A stretch of 64,000 nucleotides of DNA from Bradyrhizobium sp. BR13661 (GTDB lineage Bacteria; Pseudomonadota; Alphaproteobacteria; Rhizobiales; Xanthobacteraceae). The stretch spans positions 1 through 64,000 of the forward strand of contig NZ_JARXWB010000010.1 in assembly GCF_029892425.1 (NCBI RefSeq), read 5' to 3'. Both the position numbers and the translations under genes were made by a program. Within the stretch, counting starts at the first letter, position 1. Each line of letters starts with the position of its first letter. The notes beneath the pieces are model-generated. The model ran no database searches. It was not told where the DNA came from and was given only the letters and a program-made list of their open reading frames with translations. Shown here in pieces: positions 34,008-43,137 of the stretch.

Positions 34008-35354
34008 TCAGGCGACCGCCTTGAGCTGCGGCCTCGGCCGCGCAAGGTGGCGCTCCCATGCATTCATGATGCCCATGCGGGGCTTCCAGAGCCGATTGCG
34101 CCGGTAGGCGCGCTTGACCTTGTCGCCCGGATTGTGTGCCATGCAGTAGCCGATGGCATCGGGATTGAACTTCATGGTTTCGCCGTCGTCCTGCAGCTCA
34201 TTTTCCGCCCAGGTCTGGAAGGTGGCGCGCATGCCGTGCGGCGTCGCGTTCTTCTTCAGCGTATCCACGAGCAGATCGCGCATGGTGTTTTCCGAGATCG
34301 GCTGCTCGAACGGATTTTTGAGCTGACTGGCATCGCCGGGCCACAACAGCCCGACCGGCTGGCCGGGGAAGGTTTCTTGCAGGTACGCAATCTGCTCCTT
34401 GAGCACGGCGACGAGACGCGGCACCATCGGCAGGATGAACGAATGGCCGTCGTCATCGACCTTCATCAGGTCGTTCGGCACCGTCCATTTCGGTCCCGGC
34501 CGCAACGGATCGTCAGCACCGCCTTCCAGATCGAGATGGTCGATGTGCAGATAGCGCACCGCATTGGTGCGCAGGTTGGAGAGGATCAGCGCTTCAAGCG
34601 CGCGTGCCGACTGGCTCTTGATGGCGCGCAGCTCGACCATGAACTCAGGCATCTTCTCTCCGTTGAGCGCTTTCATGGGTCCGCGAATCCGCCCGCGCTT
34701 TTTGACGGGCTTGCCGAGCACCGCGACGATAGCCTCAACGCTTGCCGGATCGCCCATGGGACGCAGTTCTTCCCTCGCCGCCGCCTTCAAGACGCGGGCA
34801 ACCAGCGCACGCACTTCCTCGGCCATCGCCGGCTTGGCGTCCCAGATCGGACGCATGACATCGAGCACCTCGGGCGTGCCGATTTTCTCAATCGGCAGGT
34901 TGTTGATCGCCGTGCAATAGATCGGAATGATCCGCTTCATGCCTGCGGCATCCTTGGCGTTCTTGCGCTTGTCAGCCCACCCTGCGACGACTTTCGTGCC
35001 ATAGCTTTCGAAGGTCGGGCCGGTCTTGCGGCGGCCCACGCCTTTGGTGGCCTCAGGATAGATGCCCTGCTTGATGTCGTCCTGCAGTTTGAGATGCGCG
35101 GCGAGCGCGGCGCTGTAAGAGAAATCCTCGACGCTGCCGAGTGGCGTGAGCTTGGGCTGGCGCTTCTGGCTCTCCTTCAGCATGTGCTTGGGCTTCTCCC
35201 ACTGCGAATAGAACAGACGCGAGTTGCCGGTCACGAGCAGTTTGAAGCTCCGATGGTGTTCATCGGTATAGAGCTTCTGCTTGCGCTTGCCTTTCTCGTC
35301 CGGCCCACCGTCCGGCAGAGAGTGAAGATTCTTGGCGTTGAAAAACTTGGTCAT
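34008..35354 (-). CDS. Tyrosine recombinase/integrase
   Basis: A 448-residue phage/ICE-type integrase. An N-terminal MTKFFNAKNLHSLPDGG block resembles integrases targeting tRNA genes. The C-terminal catalytic domain has an early Arg near RTNAVRYLHIDHLD, HGMR (about 373-376, standing for the canonical H-x-x-R) and a late YRRN with tyrosine near 417. It is transcribed away from the tRNA-Gln, whose 3' end is about 230 bp to the right. The start at 35354 (MTKFF) is chosen over the longer 35399 frame. It most likely inserts this island into tRNA-Gln. Confidence 0.88.
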   Translation of the reverse strand: MTKFFNAKNLHSLPDGGPDEKGKRKQKLYTDEHHRSFKLLVTGNSRLFYSQWEKPKHMLKESQKRQPKLTPLGSVEDFSYSAALAAHLKLQDDIKQGIYPEATKGVGRRKTGPTFESYGTKVVAGWADKRKNAKDAAGMKRIIPIYCTAINNLPIEKIGTPEVLDVMRPIWDAKPAMAEEVRALVARVLKAAAREELRPMGDPASVEAIVAVLGKPVKKRGRIRGPMKALNGEKMPEFMVELRAIKSQSARALEALILSNLRTNAVRYLHIDHLDLEGGADDPLRPGPKWTVPNDLMKVDDDGHSFILPMVPRLVAVLKEQIAYLQETFPGQPVGLLWPGDASQLKNPFEQPISENTMRDLLVDTLKKNATPHGMRATFQTWAENELQDDGETMKFNPDAIGYCMAHNPGDKVKRAYRRNRLWKPRMGIMNAWERHLARPRPQLKAVA

Positions 35355-35583
35355 AATTTCGGAGCTTCCCAAGTTCGATTGGGCGTAATGCCCAGTCACC
35401 CTTCGAGGGATTATCTAGTTTGATTCCGGTTTTAATTCAAGGCGACCCGAGGCGGGTGATGAGAGATGCGGACGCAAGACATGATTTGAGGAGAAAACCC
35501 AATAACTAACAACGCCTTGTCGTTAAGGGCGCGATGCGAGGGAAGGAAATGGGAGGAGGATTGAGGAGGCTTGATAATACCGG

Positions 35584-35658
35584 TGGCTGGGGCGGGAGGG
35601 ATCGAACCTCCGAATGGCGGAATCAAAATCCGCTGCCTTACCGCTTGGCTACGCCCCA
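35584..35658 (-). tRNA. tRNA-Gln(UUG), island attachment site
   Basis: A complete 75-nt cloverleaf on the minus strand: acceptor TGGGGCG pairing with CGCCCCA, D-arm GCC..GGC, anticodon loop TTTTGAT in an exact GCGGA/TCCGC stem, giving anticodon UUG, T-arm ending GGAGG-TTCGATC-CCTCC, and encoded CCA. The 3' half (35584-35628) is the likely crossover site, with island DNA on the 3' side (left). The other copy of the repeat is not in this window. Core chromosome lies on the right. Confidence 0.95.
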
Positions 35659-35888
35659 TCAGGCGACACGGGGAACGGCGGACAAACAGGTGCCCGCAGA
35701 TTCCCTCCGGTCGCAGCCGGTCTATAGGGTGCGGCGCGGCATTTCAACCGCCTGGAGGGGCAAAATACCGCTGGGCCGGGCCTTTATAGGCCGGGACAAA
35801 GCCCCGGTGCGGTGCCGTATCGCGGCCATTGAGACCTCGGCCGTTTCGTGGGAATACGGCGGCAAACCTGTCCTCCGGGAGTGAGCCC

Positions 35889-37667
35889 ATGACCTACCGC
35901 GCGCCGATCTCTGACATGTTGCTGTCGCTCAACCATGGCGCCGGGCTGAAGGCCGCCGTGGAAGCCGGCCATTACGGCGATTTCGACAGCGATATCGTTG
36001 CCGCCGTGTTGGAAGAGGCCGGCAAGTTCGCGACCGACGTGCTGGCGCCGCTCAATAAAGTGGGCGACGAGCACGGCATCAAGCTCGATGCCGGCAAGGT
36101 CACGACCGCGCCCGGCTGGCCCGACGCCTACAAGCGCTGGACCGACGGCGGCTGGAACGCGGTGTCTGGCCCCGAGGATTTCGGCGGCCAGGGCCTGCCG
36201 CTGGCGATCAACGCCGCCTGCACCGAGATCTGGAGCGCCGCCAACGTCGCCTTCGGCCTCTGTCCGCTGCTGACGGCATCCGCGATCGAGGCGCTCGAGG
36301 CGCATGGCAGCGACGAGCTGAAGAAGATCTATCTGGAGAAGCTCGTCACCGGCGAATGGACCGGCACGATGCAGCTCACCGAGCCGCAAGCCGGCTCCGA
36401 TGTCGGCGCGCTGCGCACGCGCGCCGAGAAGCAGGCCGACGGCACCTATCGCATCAAGGGGACGAAGATCTTCATCACCTATGGCGAGCACGACATGACC
36501 GACAACATCGTTCATTTCGTACTGGCGCGCCTGCCCGATGCGCCCGCCGGCACCAAGGGGATCTCGCTGTTCCTGGTGCCGAAGTTCATGGTCAACGCCG
36601 ACGGCTCGCTCGGCGCGCGCAACGATATCTTTGCCAGCGGCGTCGAGCACAAGCTTGGCATGCATGCTTCGCCGACCTGCACCATGACCATGGGTGACCA
36701 AGGCGGCGCCATCGGCTTTTTGATCGGCGAAGAGAACCAGGGCATGCGCTGCATGTTCACGATGATGAACCAGGCCCGCCTCGGCGTCGGCCTCGAAGGC
36801 GTCGGCGTTGCCGATCGCGCCTACCAGCTGGCGCTTGGCTACGCGCAGGAGCGCAAGCAGGGCCGCGCCGTCGGCAAGACGGGCGACGGGTCGGACGCGA
36901 TCTTCGTTCATCCCGACGTCAAGCGCATGCTGATGCGGATGCGGGCGCAGACCGCCGCCGCGCGCACCATCTGCTACGCGACCGCGGTCGCGCTCGACGT
37001 CTCCCTGCGCGCCAAGGACCCCAAGGTCCGCGCTGAAGCCGCCGCGCGCGCGGCGCTGCTGACGCCGATGGCGAAGGGCTATTCCACCGATATCGGCAAC
37101 GAGGTCGCCTATCTCGGCGTGCAGGTACATGGCGGCATGGGCTTCATCGAGGAGACCGGCGCGGCGCAGCACTATCGCGATGCGCGCATCACTGCGATCT
37201 ATGAGGGCACCAACGGCATCCAGGCGATCGATCTCGTAACGCGCAAGCTCGCGGCAAACGGCGGCGCGTCGGTGTGGGCGCTGCTCGACGAACTCTCCGC
37301 CACCGTGAAGCAGGTCGAAGCCTCCAACGATCCCGCGTTCGGCACCACCGGCGTGAAACTGCGCGAGGCGCTGGAAGCGCTGACGCGCACCAGCAAGTGG
37401 CTGCTGGAACGCGTCACCTCCGCTCCGAACGAGGCGCTCGCGGGAGCTACACCTTATCTGCAGCAGTTCGGCTCCACGCTCGGCGGCTGCATGCTCGCCT
37501 CCGAAGCGCTCGCGGCGAAGGCCGACGGCAACAGCGACGCATCGCGCTACGTCGCGCTGGCGCGCTTCTTCGCCGAGAACATCACTGTGCAGGCCGGCGC
37601 ACTCGAGCGCACGGTGACGGAGAGTGCGGCGTCGGTCGCGGCGGCGGATGCGGTGCTGCTGGGGTAA
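35889..37667 (+). CDS. Acyl-CoA dehydrogenase (DmdC/FadE-type)
   Basis: A 592-residue flavin acyl-CoA dehydrogenase with the three usual parts. The central MQLTEPQAGSDVGAL (FAD/substrate motif) is followed by a helical C-terminus with IYEGTNGIQAIDLVTRKL, whose glutamate fits the catalytic base of long members. The extra 150 residues after it match the extended DmdC/FadE group, which uses varied acyl-CoAs, including 3-methylmercaptopropionyl-CoA. The start at 35889 (MTYRAPISDML) is preferred. It is the first gene right of the tRNA and not linked to the next gene. Confidence 0.85.
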   Translation: MTYRAPISDMLLSLNHGAGLKAAVEAGHYGDFDSDIVAAVLEEAGKFATDVLAPLNKVGDEHGIKLDAGKVTTAPGWPDAYKRWTDGGWNAVSGPEDFGGQGLPLAINAACTEIWSAANVAFGLCPLLTASAIEALEAHGSDELKKIYLEKLVTGEWTGTMQLTEPQAGSDVGALRTRAEKQADGTYRIKGTKIFITYGEHDMTDNIVHFVLARLPDAPAGTKGISLFLVPKFMVNADGSLGARNDIFASGVEHKLGMHASPTCTMTMGDQGGAIGFLIGEENQGMRCMFTMMNQARLGVGLEGVGVADRAYQLALGYAQERKQGRAVGKTGDGSDAIFVHPDVKRMLMRMRAQTAAARTICYATAVALDVSLRAKDPKVRAEAAARAALLTPMAKGYSTDIGNEVAYLGVQVHGGMGFIEETGAAQHYRDARITAIYEGTNGIQAIDLVTRKLAANGGASVWALLDELSATVKQVEASNDPAFGTTGVKLREALEALTRTSKWLLERVTSAPNEALAGATPYLQQFGSTLGGCMLASEALAAKADGNSDASRYVALARFFAENITVQAGALERTVTESAASVAAADAVLLG

Positions 37668-37684
37668 GGGTGCATCAGTAGCAA

Positions 37685-37823
37685 CGTAGGGTGGGTTAGC
37701 CCTGCAGATGCGCGTAGCGCATCTGCTCGGCGTATCCCACCACTTTGATATCCGCGGAAACAGAAGTGGTGGGTTACGCCAGCGGACTACGCTTTGCGTA
37801 GCCGCGGGCTAACCCACCCTACG
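37685..37823. repeat. 139-bp palindromic intergenic repeat
   Basis: Perfect 18-bp terminal inverted repeats, CGTAGGGTGGGTTAGCCC and its complement, bound a unit with internal hairpins (GCAGATGCGC.../GCGCATCTGC, and CCACCACTT/AAGTGGTGG). It sits between the acyl-CoA dehydrogenase and MFS genes and its last 15 bp form the end of the MFS reading frame. Such REP-like units are usually present in many copies. Confidence 0.8.
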
Positions 37824-39083
37824 ATCTTGACCAGGCGTCAGATCTTGCGAGACGGCTGCGCGTCTCCCCGGCCGCCACAGCACGATGCCGGCCGCAACGA
37901 CATCGAGCACGACGCACATCGCAAACGCCATCGTGTAATTGCCGCTCGCGCTGTGCACGAAGCCGACGATGCCGGGGCCGAACGCGCTGACGATGCCGCT
38001 GATCGACGTCCCCAGCCCCATCGCTGCCGCGAACGCCGTGCTGCCGATCTCGCGCTGGATGATCAAGGGCGGGAACGTGATCATGTTGCCGATCGAAAAG
38101 CCGTAGACGGCGCAGCACATCAGCAGCACGATCGGGCTCTGGCTTTGCAGGAGCACGAGTAGCGCCGCCGCCTGGCTCATCATCGACGCCGCGCAGGCGA
38201 GCCGTGGATCGAGCCGGTCGACGAACAGGCCGAGCGTCAGCCGGCCGACCACCGCCATCGTAGCCATGATGGTGACCGCGAGGCCGGCACTGGCCCGGCC
38301 GGTCAGTGGTTCGAGAAACGCGACCTGGTGGATGATGAAGCCCATCTGCGCGAGCAGCGCGATCGCGATTGGCAGCACCATGGTCCAGAACGATGCATTG
38401 GCCAGCAGCGCCCGGCGCGAATGACGCGCAACCTTCCGACCATCGGAGGCTGGTGCCGCTGCATTCGACGACGCACTGACCGACCATGAGGTGAAGACGA
38501 CAACCACCGGCAACACCAGCACCACCATCACCATGGTCGCCGCCAGCATGGCCGAGCGGAAGCCGATGTTGGCGCTCAGTGCCAGCAGCAGCGGAACAAG
38601 AATAATGCCGCCGCAGGTGGCGCCGTTGAAGGCGAGACTGAGCGCGAGCCCCCGTCGTCGTTCGAACCAGATGTTCAGCACGGTCGCGATCACCACCGAG
38701 CCCATTCCGGTCCAGCCGACCGACATCAGCGCATAGGCGAGGTAGAGCTGCCACGGCGACTGCATCATCCCCAGCAGCGCGGTGGACGCACCAAGTGCCG
38801 TCAGCCCGCACAGGATCAGCGCCCGCAGACCCATGCGGGCAAGGAGGTCGTCGGTGAAGATGACGAGGACGGCGCTGAGCAGGAACGAGAAGGTGCTGGC
38901 CGAGGAGACCAGCGCGCCGGGCCAGCCATGGGCGCGCTGGAGCTCGGCGAGATAGACGCCCTGGCCGTAGAGGCCAAAGCCGAACATGAAAAAAGCCATC
39001 AGGAAGCAGGCCAGCACGACACGCCAGCCGCGATAATGCAGCGAGGATTCATCAACACCCGTTGCGGCAATCAGCGATCGCAT
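37809..39083 (-). CDS. MFS transporter
   Basis: A 424-residue permease of the major facilitator superfamily with twelve hydrophobic segments. The first begins GWRVVLACFLMAFFMFGFGLYGQG, and later ones include VLNIWFERRRGLALSLAFNGATCGG (a motif B region) and the second half. The N-terminal shape resembles OFA/oxalate-formate-type or monocarboxylate MFS proteins; the substrate cannot be read. The last five residues come from the flanking repeat. It is divergent from the enoyl-CoA hydratase gene. Confidence 0.85.
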   Translation of the reverse strand: MRSLIAATGVDESSLHYRGWRVVLACFLMAFFMFGFGLYGQGVYLAELQRAHGWPGALVSSASTFSFLLSAVLVIFTDDLLARMGLRALILCGLTALGASTALLGMMQSPWQLYLAYALMSVGWTGMGSVVIATVLNIWFERRRGLALSLAFNGATCGGIILVPLLLALSANIGFRSAMLAATMVMVVLVLPVVVVFTSWSVSASSNAAAPASDGRKVARHSRRALLANASFWTMVLPIAIALLAQMGFIIHQVAFLEPLTGRASAGLAVTIMATMAVVGRLTLGLFVDRLDPRLACAASMMSQAAALLVLLQSQSPIVLLMCCAVYGFSIGNMITFPPLIIQREIGSTAFAAAMGLGTSISGIVSAFGPGIVGFVHSASGNYTMAFAMCVVLDVVAAGIVLWRPGRRAAVSQDLTPGQDRRVG

Positions 39084-39274
39084 GTTGGCTTAATGAACGA
39101 GACGGTTGATCGTGCCGCACAACCCTCGGTTTTTCAAATGAAACATTGTAGCCGATTGTTGCAATGCGCAAAATGTCGCAGAATGGATGAGCTACAGGAT
39201 TGGCACGCCTGCCGGATCATGTAGGCTGAGAGTCGCAGGGCTCGCGACCGGCAGGCGCGGCGCAGGGAGTACTC

Positions 39275-40033
39275 ATGCCGAACGGTAACATCATCGTCAC
39301 GGAGGAGCGCGCCACGCGCGTCATCACCCTGCGCCGTCCGGGCAAGAAGAACGCGATCACGCAGGACATGTATCGCGAGATGAGCCGCGCGATCGACACC
39401 GCGCAGAACAATCCCGATATCCGCTGCATGATCATCACCGGCGGCTCCGGCGTGTTCACGGCCGGCGACGACATCGCCGATTTCATGAAAGCCGACCCGT
39501 CGCGCCCCGAGACGTTGTCGGACGGCGCCAAGTTTCTTTACTCGCTCGCGCTCAACGTCAAGCCGATCATCGCGGCCGTCGACGGCGCCTCGATCGGCAT
39601 GGGCACGGTGATGTTGTTTCACTGCGACTATGTGCTCGCCTCGAGCGCGGCGACCTTCTCGGCGCCCTACATCAATCTCGGGCTCGTTCCGGTGGGCGCT
39701 GCCAGCCTGTTGATGCCGAGCACCATGGGCTACCAGCGCGCCTTCGCCATGCTGGTGATGGGCCGCACTTTCACCGCCGACGAGGCCCAGGCCGCCGGCT
39801 TCGTCAACACCGTGGTTTCGCCCGGACATACCGAGGTCGAGGCCCGCAAGGTGGCGCGAGACATCTGCAAGCTGCCGGCCGAGGCGGTCGCCACCTCGCG
39901 CAAGCTGCTGCGTACCCCGCCGGAAGAGCTCACCCGCCGCATCGACCAGGAAGGCCATCTGTTCGGCGAGCGGCTGAAATCGGACGAAGCCGTTGCGGCA
40001 TTCAAGGCGTTTGCGAACCGGAAGAAGAGGTAG
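39275..40033 (+). CDS. Enoyl-CoA hydratase/isomerase family protein
   Basis: A 252-residue crotonase-fold protein. It has RVITLRRPGKKNAIT near the start, ITGGSGVFTAGDDIADF with the oxyanion-hole glycine, VDGASIGMGTVMLFHCDYVLASSAATFSAPYINLGLVP, and FANRKKR as the end. It likely hydrates or isomerises an enoyl-CoA in beta-oxidation. Length is typical. The upstream 191-bp gap holds both divergent promoters. No catalytic glutamate can be certified, so substrate use is open. Confidence 0.87.
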   Translation: MPNGNIIVTEERATRVITLRRPGKKNAITQDMYREMSRAIDTAQNNPDIRCMIITGGSGVFTAGDDIADFMKADPSRPETLSDGAKFLYSLALNVKPIIAAVDGASIGMGTVMLFHCDYVLASSAATFSAPYINLGLVPVGAASLLMPSTMGYQRAFAMLVMGRTFTADEAQAAGFVNTVVSPGHTEVEARKVARDICKLPAEAVATSRKLLRTPPEELTRRIDQEGHLFGERLKSDEAVAAFKAFANRKKR

Positions 40034-40091
40034 GGTCCTCTTCGGCGAGAACTTTCGTGAAATCTTCGCGCGGAACTATTAATCTGGTTCC

Positions 40092-41750
40092 ATGCGATAC
40101 CAATTCATCCTTGCCACGCTCTCCCTCGCGCTTTGCGCCCTCCCCGCATCCGCCCAGCCCGCGGCGCCTGTCGAGCTGCGCATTCTCGCGATCAACGATT
40201 TCCACGGCAATCTTCGTCCACCGCCGGGCGGCATCCGCATCAATGACCCCGAAGACAAGACCAAAAAGGTGATGGTGAACGCCGGAGGCGCCGAGTACAT
40301 GGCGACGCTGGTGAAGCAGCTGAGCGCGGGGCACAAGAACACGATCTTCGTCGCCGCCGGCGATCTGATCGGGGCGAGCCCGTTCCTGTCGGCGATGTTT
40401 CATGACGAGCCCTCGGTCGAATCGCTCTCGATGATGGGGCTCGCGATCACCTCGGTCGGCAATCACGAATTCGACGAGGGCAAGACCGAGCTGCTCAGGA
40501 TGCAATATGGCGGCTGCCATCCCGAGGATGGGTGCCAGGGTCCGCACCCCTTCGCCGGCGCCAAATTCCATTATCTCGCGGCGTCCACCGTCGAGACCGC
40601 GACCGGCAAGAGCGTGCTGCCGCCCTACGAGATCCGCGAGTTCGAGGGCATCCCTGTCGCCTTCATCGGGCTGACCTTGAAGGAGACCGCCGGCATTGTC
40701 TCGCCCAAAGGCATCTCGGGACTGGAATTTCGCGATGAGGCCGAGACGGTGAATGCGCTGGTGCCGCAGCTCAAAGCTGAGGGCATCGAGGCGATCGTGG
40801 TGCTGATTCACCAGGGCGGAGAGCCCTCAGGCGACTACAATGAATGCCCGGCCATTACCGGGCCGATCGTCGACATCGTGAAAAAATTCGATCGCGCCGT
40901 CGACGTCGTCGTCAGTGGCCACACCCATCGGGCCTATGTCTGCGACATCGATGGACGGCTCGTCACCAGCGGCGACAAATACGGCACGCTGGTGACCGCG
41001 ATCGACCTCAAGCTCGATCCCGCAACCCGCGACATCGTCGGAGCAAAGGCCGAGAACGTCATCGTCGCCAACGCCTCTCTGGCGAAAGATCCCGAGCAAA
41101 CGGCGCTGATCGACGCCTATGACAGGCTCGCCGCGCCGATCGCCAACCGGCCGGCCGGATCGGTGACGCAGACGCTGTCGCGCGTTCCGAACGAGGCCGG
41201 CGAAAGCGCGCTCGGCGACGTCATCGCCGATGCGCAGCTCGCCGCGACCAGCGACGCCAGGGATGGCAGCGCTGTCATCGCACTCACCAATCCCGGCGGC
41301 ATCCGCACCGACATCATGCCGCAGGCGAACGGCGCCGTGACCTACGGCGACATCTTCGCAAGCCAGCCGTTTCGCAACCGCCTCGTCACCATGACGCTGT
41401 CAGGCAGCCAGCTCAAGGACATGCTGGAGCAGCAATGGCTCGACCCGAAGCGGCCGCGGATCCTGCAAGTCTCGAACGGGTTCAGCTACAGCTGGGATGC
41501 ATCAAAGCCATTCGGCGAACGCGTGATGGCGGACAAGATGACGCTGAACGGCAAGCCGGTCGAGCCGGCCACCGGCTACCGCGTCACCCTCAACGACTAC
41601 CTCGCGGTCGGCGGTGACGGTTTTACGATCGCGACACGGGGCGCATCCCCGCAATATGGCGGCTATGACGCCGACGCGCTGTTTGCCTTTTTCAAGGCAC
41701 ACGGGCCGATCGGGCCGTTGCCGCCGACCCGCATCCTGCGCGTGAATTGA
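40092..41750 (+). CDS. 5'-nucleotidase/UshA-like metallophosphatase
   Basis: A 552-residue periplasmic enzyme. A signal peptide (MRYQFILATLSLALCALPASA) is followed by metallophosphatase motifs: AINDFHGNL (D-x-H), AAGDLIGAS (GD), GNHEFDEG (GNHE) and VVSGHTHRAY (GHTH). The C-terminal 5'-nucleotidase substrate domain runs to the end with ALTNPGGIRTDI. It hydrolyses nucleotides such as UDP-sugars or 2',3'-cyclic nucleotides to recover phosphate/nucleosides. It starts 58 bp after the enoyl-CoA hydratase gene. Confidence 0.9.
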   Translation: MRYQFILATLSLALCALPASAQPAAPVELRILAINDFHGNLRPPPGGIRINDPEDKTKKVMVNAGGAEYMATLVKQLSAGHKNTIFVAAGDLIGASPFLSAMFHDEPSVESLSMMGLAITSVGNHEFDEGKTELLRMQYGGCHPEDGCQGPHPFAGAKFHYLAASTVETATGKSVLPPYEIREFEGIPVAFIGLTLKETAGIVSPKGISGLEFRDEAETVNALVPQLKAEGIEAIVVLIHQGGEPSGDYNECPAITGPIVDIVKKFDRAVDVVVSGHTHRAYVCDIDGRLVTSGDKYGTLVTAIDLKLDPATRDIVGAKAENVIVANASLAKDPEQTALIDAYDRLAAPIANRPAGSVTQTLSRVPNEAGESALGDVIADAQLAATSDARDGSAVIALTNPGGIRTDIMPQANGAVTYGDIFASQPFRNRLVTMTLSGSQLKDMLEQQWLDPKRPRILQVSNGFSYSWDASKPFGERVMADKMTLNGKPVEPATGYRVTLNDYLAVGGDGFTIATRGASPQYGGYDADALFAFFKAHGPIGPLPPTRILRVN

Positions 41751-41762
41751 TCCGGATCAAAC

Positions 41763-41785
41763 GGGCCATTTCGGACGGCCCTTTG
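41763..41785 (+). terminator. Weak intrinsic terminator after the nucleotidase gene
   Basis: GGGCC and GGCCC arms around ATTTCGGAC, then a short TTTG. The short T-run makes it weak; it may simply be a hairpin. Confidence 0.35.
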
Positions 41786-41882
41786 CCATTCCCGAGGGAA
41801 CGCCTAGATTGTGTTTTGCATTGCGTTTTGGCGCCGGATGCGCCAAGCGACGTCGAGAGTTCGTTCCCTGTGAGGCCGCCTG

Positions 41883-42812
41883 ATGAGCACGCTTCTCCTT
41901 TCCCACAAGGCCTGCCTCGACCACGTCACGCCGCCCGGACACCCCGAGCACCCGGACCGCCTGCGTGCGGTGGAGGAAGCACTGTCGGTTGAGCGCTTCC
42001 AGTTCCTGGCACGCGACCTGGCGCCTGAGGGCGATCTCGATCTCGTCACGCTGTGCCACAATGAGCATTACGTCACGGAGCTGCGCCACATCGCGCCGAC
42101 CAGCGGCCAGGTCTATCTCGACGGCGACACCTCGATGTCCCCCGGCACGTGGGAAGCGGTGATGCGCGGCGTCGGCGGCGCGGTGGCGGCGACCGAAGCG
42201 GTGATGAATGGTGAGCATCGCAACGCCTTCGTCGCGGTGCGCCCGCCCGGCCATCACGCCGAGATCGGCAAGCCGATGGGCTTCTGCTTCTTCGACAATG
42301 TCGCGATCGCCGCGCGCCACGCGCAGCGCAAATACGGCATCAAGCGCGCGGCCATCGTCGACTTCGACGTCCATCATGGCAACGGCACGCAGGATATCTT
42401 CTGGTCGGATCCGACCGTGATGTACTGCTCGACGCATCAGATGCCGCTGTTTCCGGGCACCGGTGCCACGGGCGAGCGCGGCGATCACGACACCATCGTC
42501 AATGCGCCGCTCGCCTCGGAAGACGGCGGACCCGAATTTCGCAGCGCGTTCGAGAATTTGATTCTGCCGCGCCTGACCGAATTCAGCCCCGAACTGCTCA
42601 TCATCTCCGCGGGCTTCGACGCGCATTACCGTGATCCGCTGGCCTCGCTGAACCTGCGCGCGGAGGATTATGCCTGGGTGACGCGCAAGCTGATGGATCT
42701 CGCCGACAAGTCCGCCGGCGGCCGCGTTGTTTCTGTGCTCGAAGGCGGCTACGACCTGCAAGGACTGAAAGAATCTGTTACGGCGCATGTCGGCGCCCTG
42801 ATGGGCGCTTGA
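41883..42812 (+). CDS. Histone deacetylase-family deacetylase/amidohydrolase
   Basis: A 309-residue arginase/HDAC-fold zinc hydrolase. It has PGHPEHPDRLRAVEEAL near the start, RPPGHHAEIGKPMGFCFFDNVAIAA (His pair), VDFDVHHGNGTQDIFW (Asp/His zinc site), SAGFDAHYRDPLASL (second zinc Asp) and EGGYDLQGL. This is a class II-type bacterial HDAC, which often acts on acetylpolyamines or protein acetyl-lysine. It lies alone, upstream of xseB by 73 bp on the same strand. Confidence 0.9.
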   Translation: MSTLLLSHKACLDHVTPPGHPEHPDRLRAVEEALSVERFQFLARDLAPEGDLDLVTLCHNEHYVTELRHIAPTSGQVYLDGDTSMSPGTWEAVMRGVGGAVAATEAVMNGEHRNAFVAVRPPGHHAEIGKPMGFCFFDNVAIAARHAQRKYGIKRAAIVDFDVHHGNGTQDIFWSDPTVMYCSTHQMPLFPGTGATGERGDHDTIVNAPLASEDGGPEFRSAFENLILPRLTEFSPELLIISAGFDAHYRDPLASLNLRAEDYAWVTRKLMDLADKSAGGRVVSVLEGGYDLQGLKESVTAHVGALMGA

Positions 42813-42885
42813 TCGACCCGCCACATTAAGCCCGCAAAACTCTGCTGTTTTGCAAGACACCAGAATCGGGCAATCGGAAACGGAT

Positions 42886-43137
42886 ATGGCCGAAAATACC
42901 CAAGTCGACGTCTCCAGGCTCACCTTCGAGCGCGCGATCGAGGAACTCGAAACGATCGTGAAGCGGCTCGAGGACGGCAAGGTGCCGCTCGAGGAATCCG
43001 TTACGATCTACGAGCGCGGCGAAGCCCTGAAGCGCCGCTGCGAGGAGCTTTTGCGCCAGGCCGAGGCCCGCGTCGACAAGATCACCACCGATGCCAGCGG
43101 CCAGGCCGTCGGCACCGCGCCGCTCGACGTGCAGTAA
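42886..43137 (+). CDS. xseB: Exodeoxyribonuclease VII small subunit
   Basis: An 83-residue protein. LTFERAIEELETIVKRLEDGKVPLEESVTIYERGEALKRRCEELLRQAEARVDKI is the full XseB signature, a three-helix subunit of exonuclease VII that helps the XseA catalytic subunit trim single-stranded DNA. The start at 42886 gives the usual length; the frame begins earlier. No xseA is in the window. In many bacteria xseB is followed by ispA and dxs; here dxs follows after a gap of 593 bp. Confidence 0.93.
   Translation: MAENTQVDVSRLTFERAIEELETIVKRLEDGKVPLEESVTIYERGEALKRRCEELLRQAEARVDKITTDASGQAVGTAPLDVQ

Noticed and set aside
33597..35423. 608-codon open frame antisense to the integrase
   Set aside because: The opposite strand encodes a clear tyrosine recombinase; this is a high-GC shadow frame.
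1..35583. Insertion sequence or transposase
   Set aside because: No transposase motif or terminal repeat was seen in the island.
35784..37172. Long open frame antisense to the acyl-CoA dehydrogenase
   Set aside because: Arg/Gly/His-rich shadow of a well-supported gene.
41757..42980. 407-codon antisense frame over the deacetylase gene
   Set aside because: Shadow of the HDAC-like gene.
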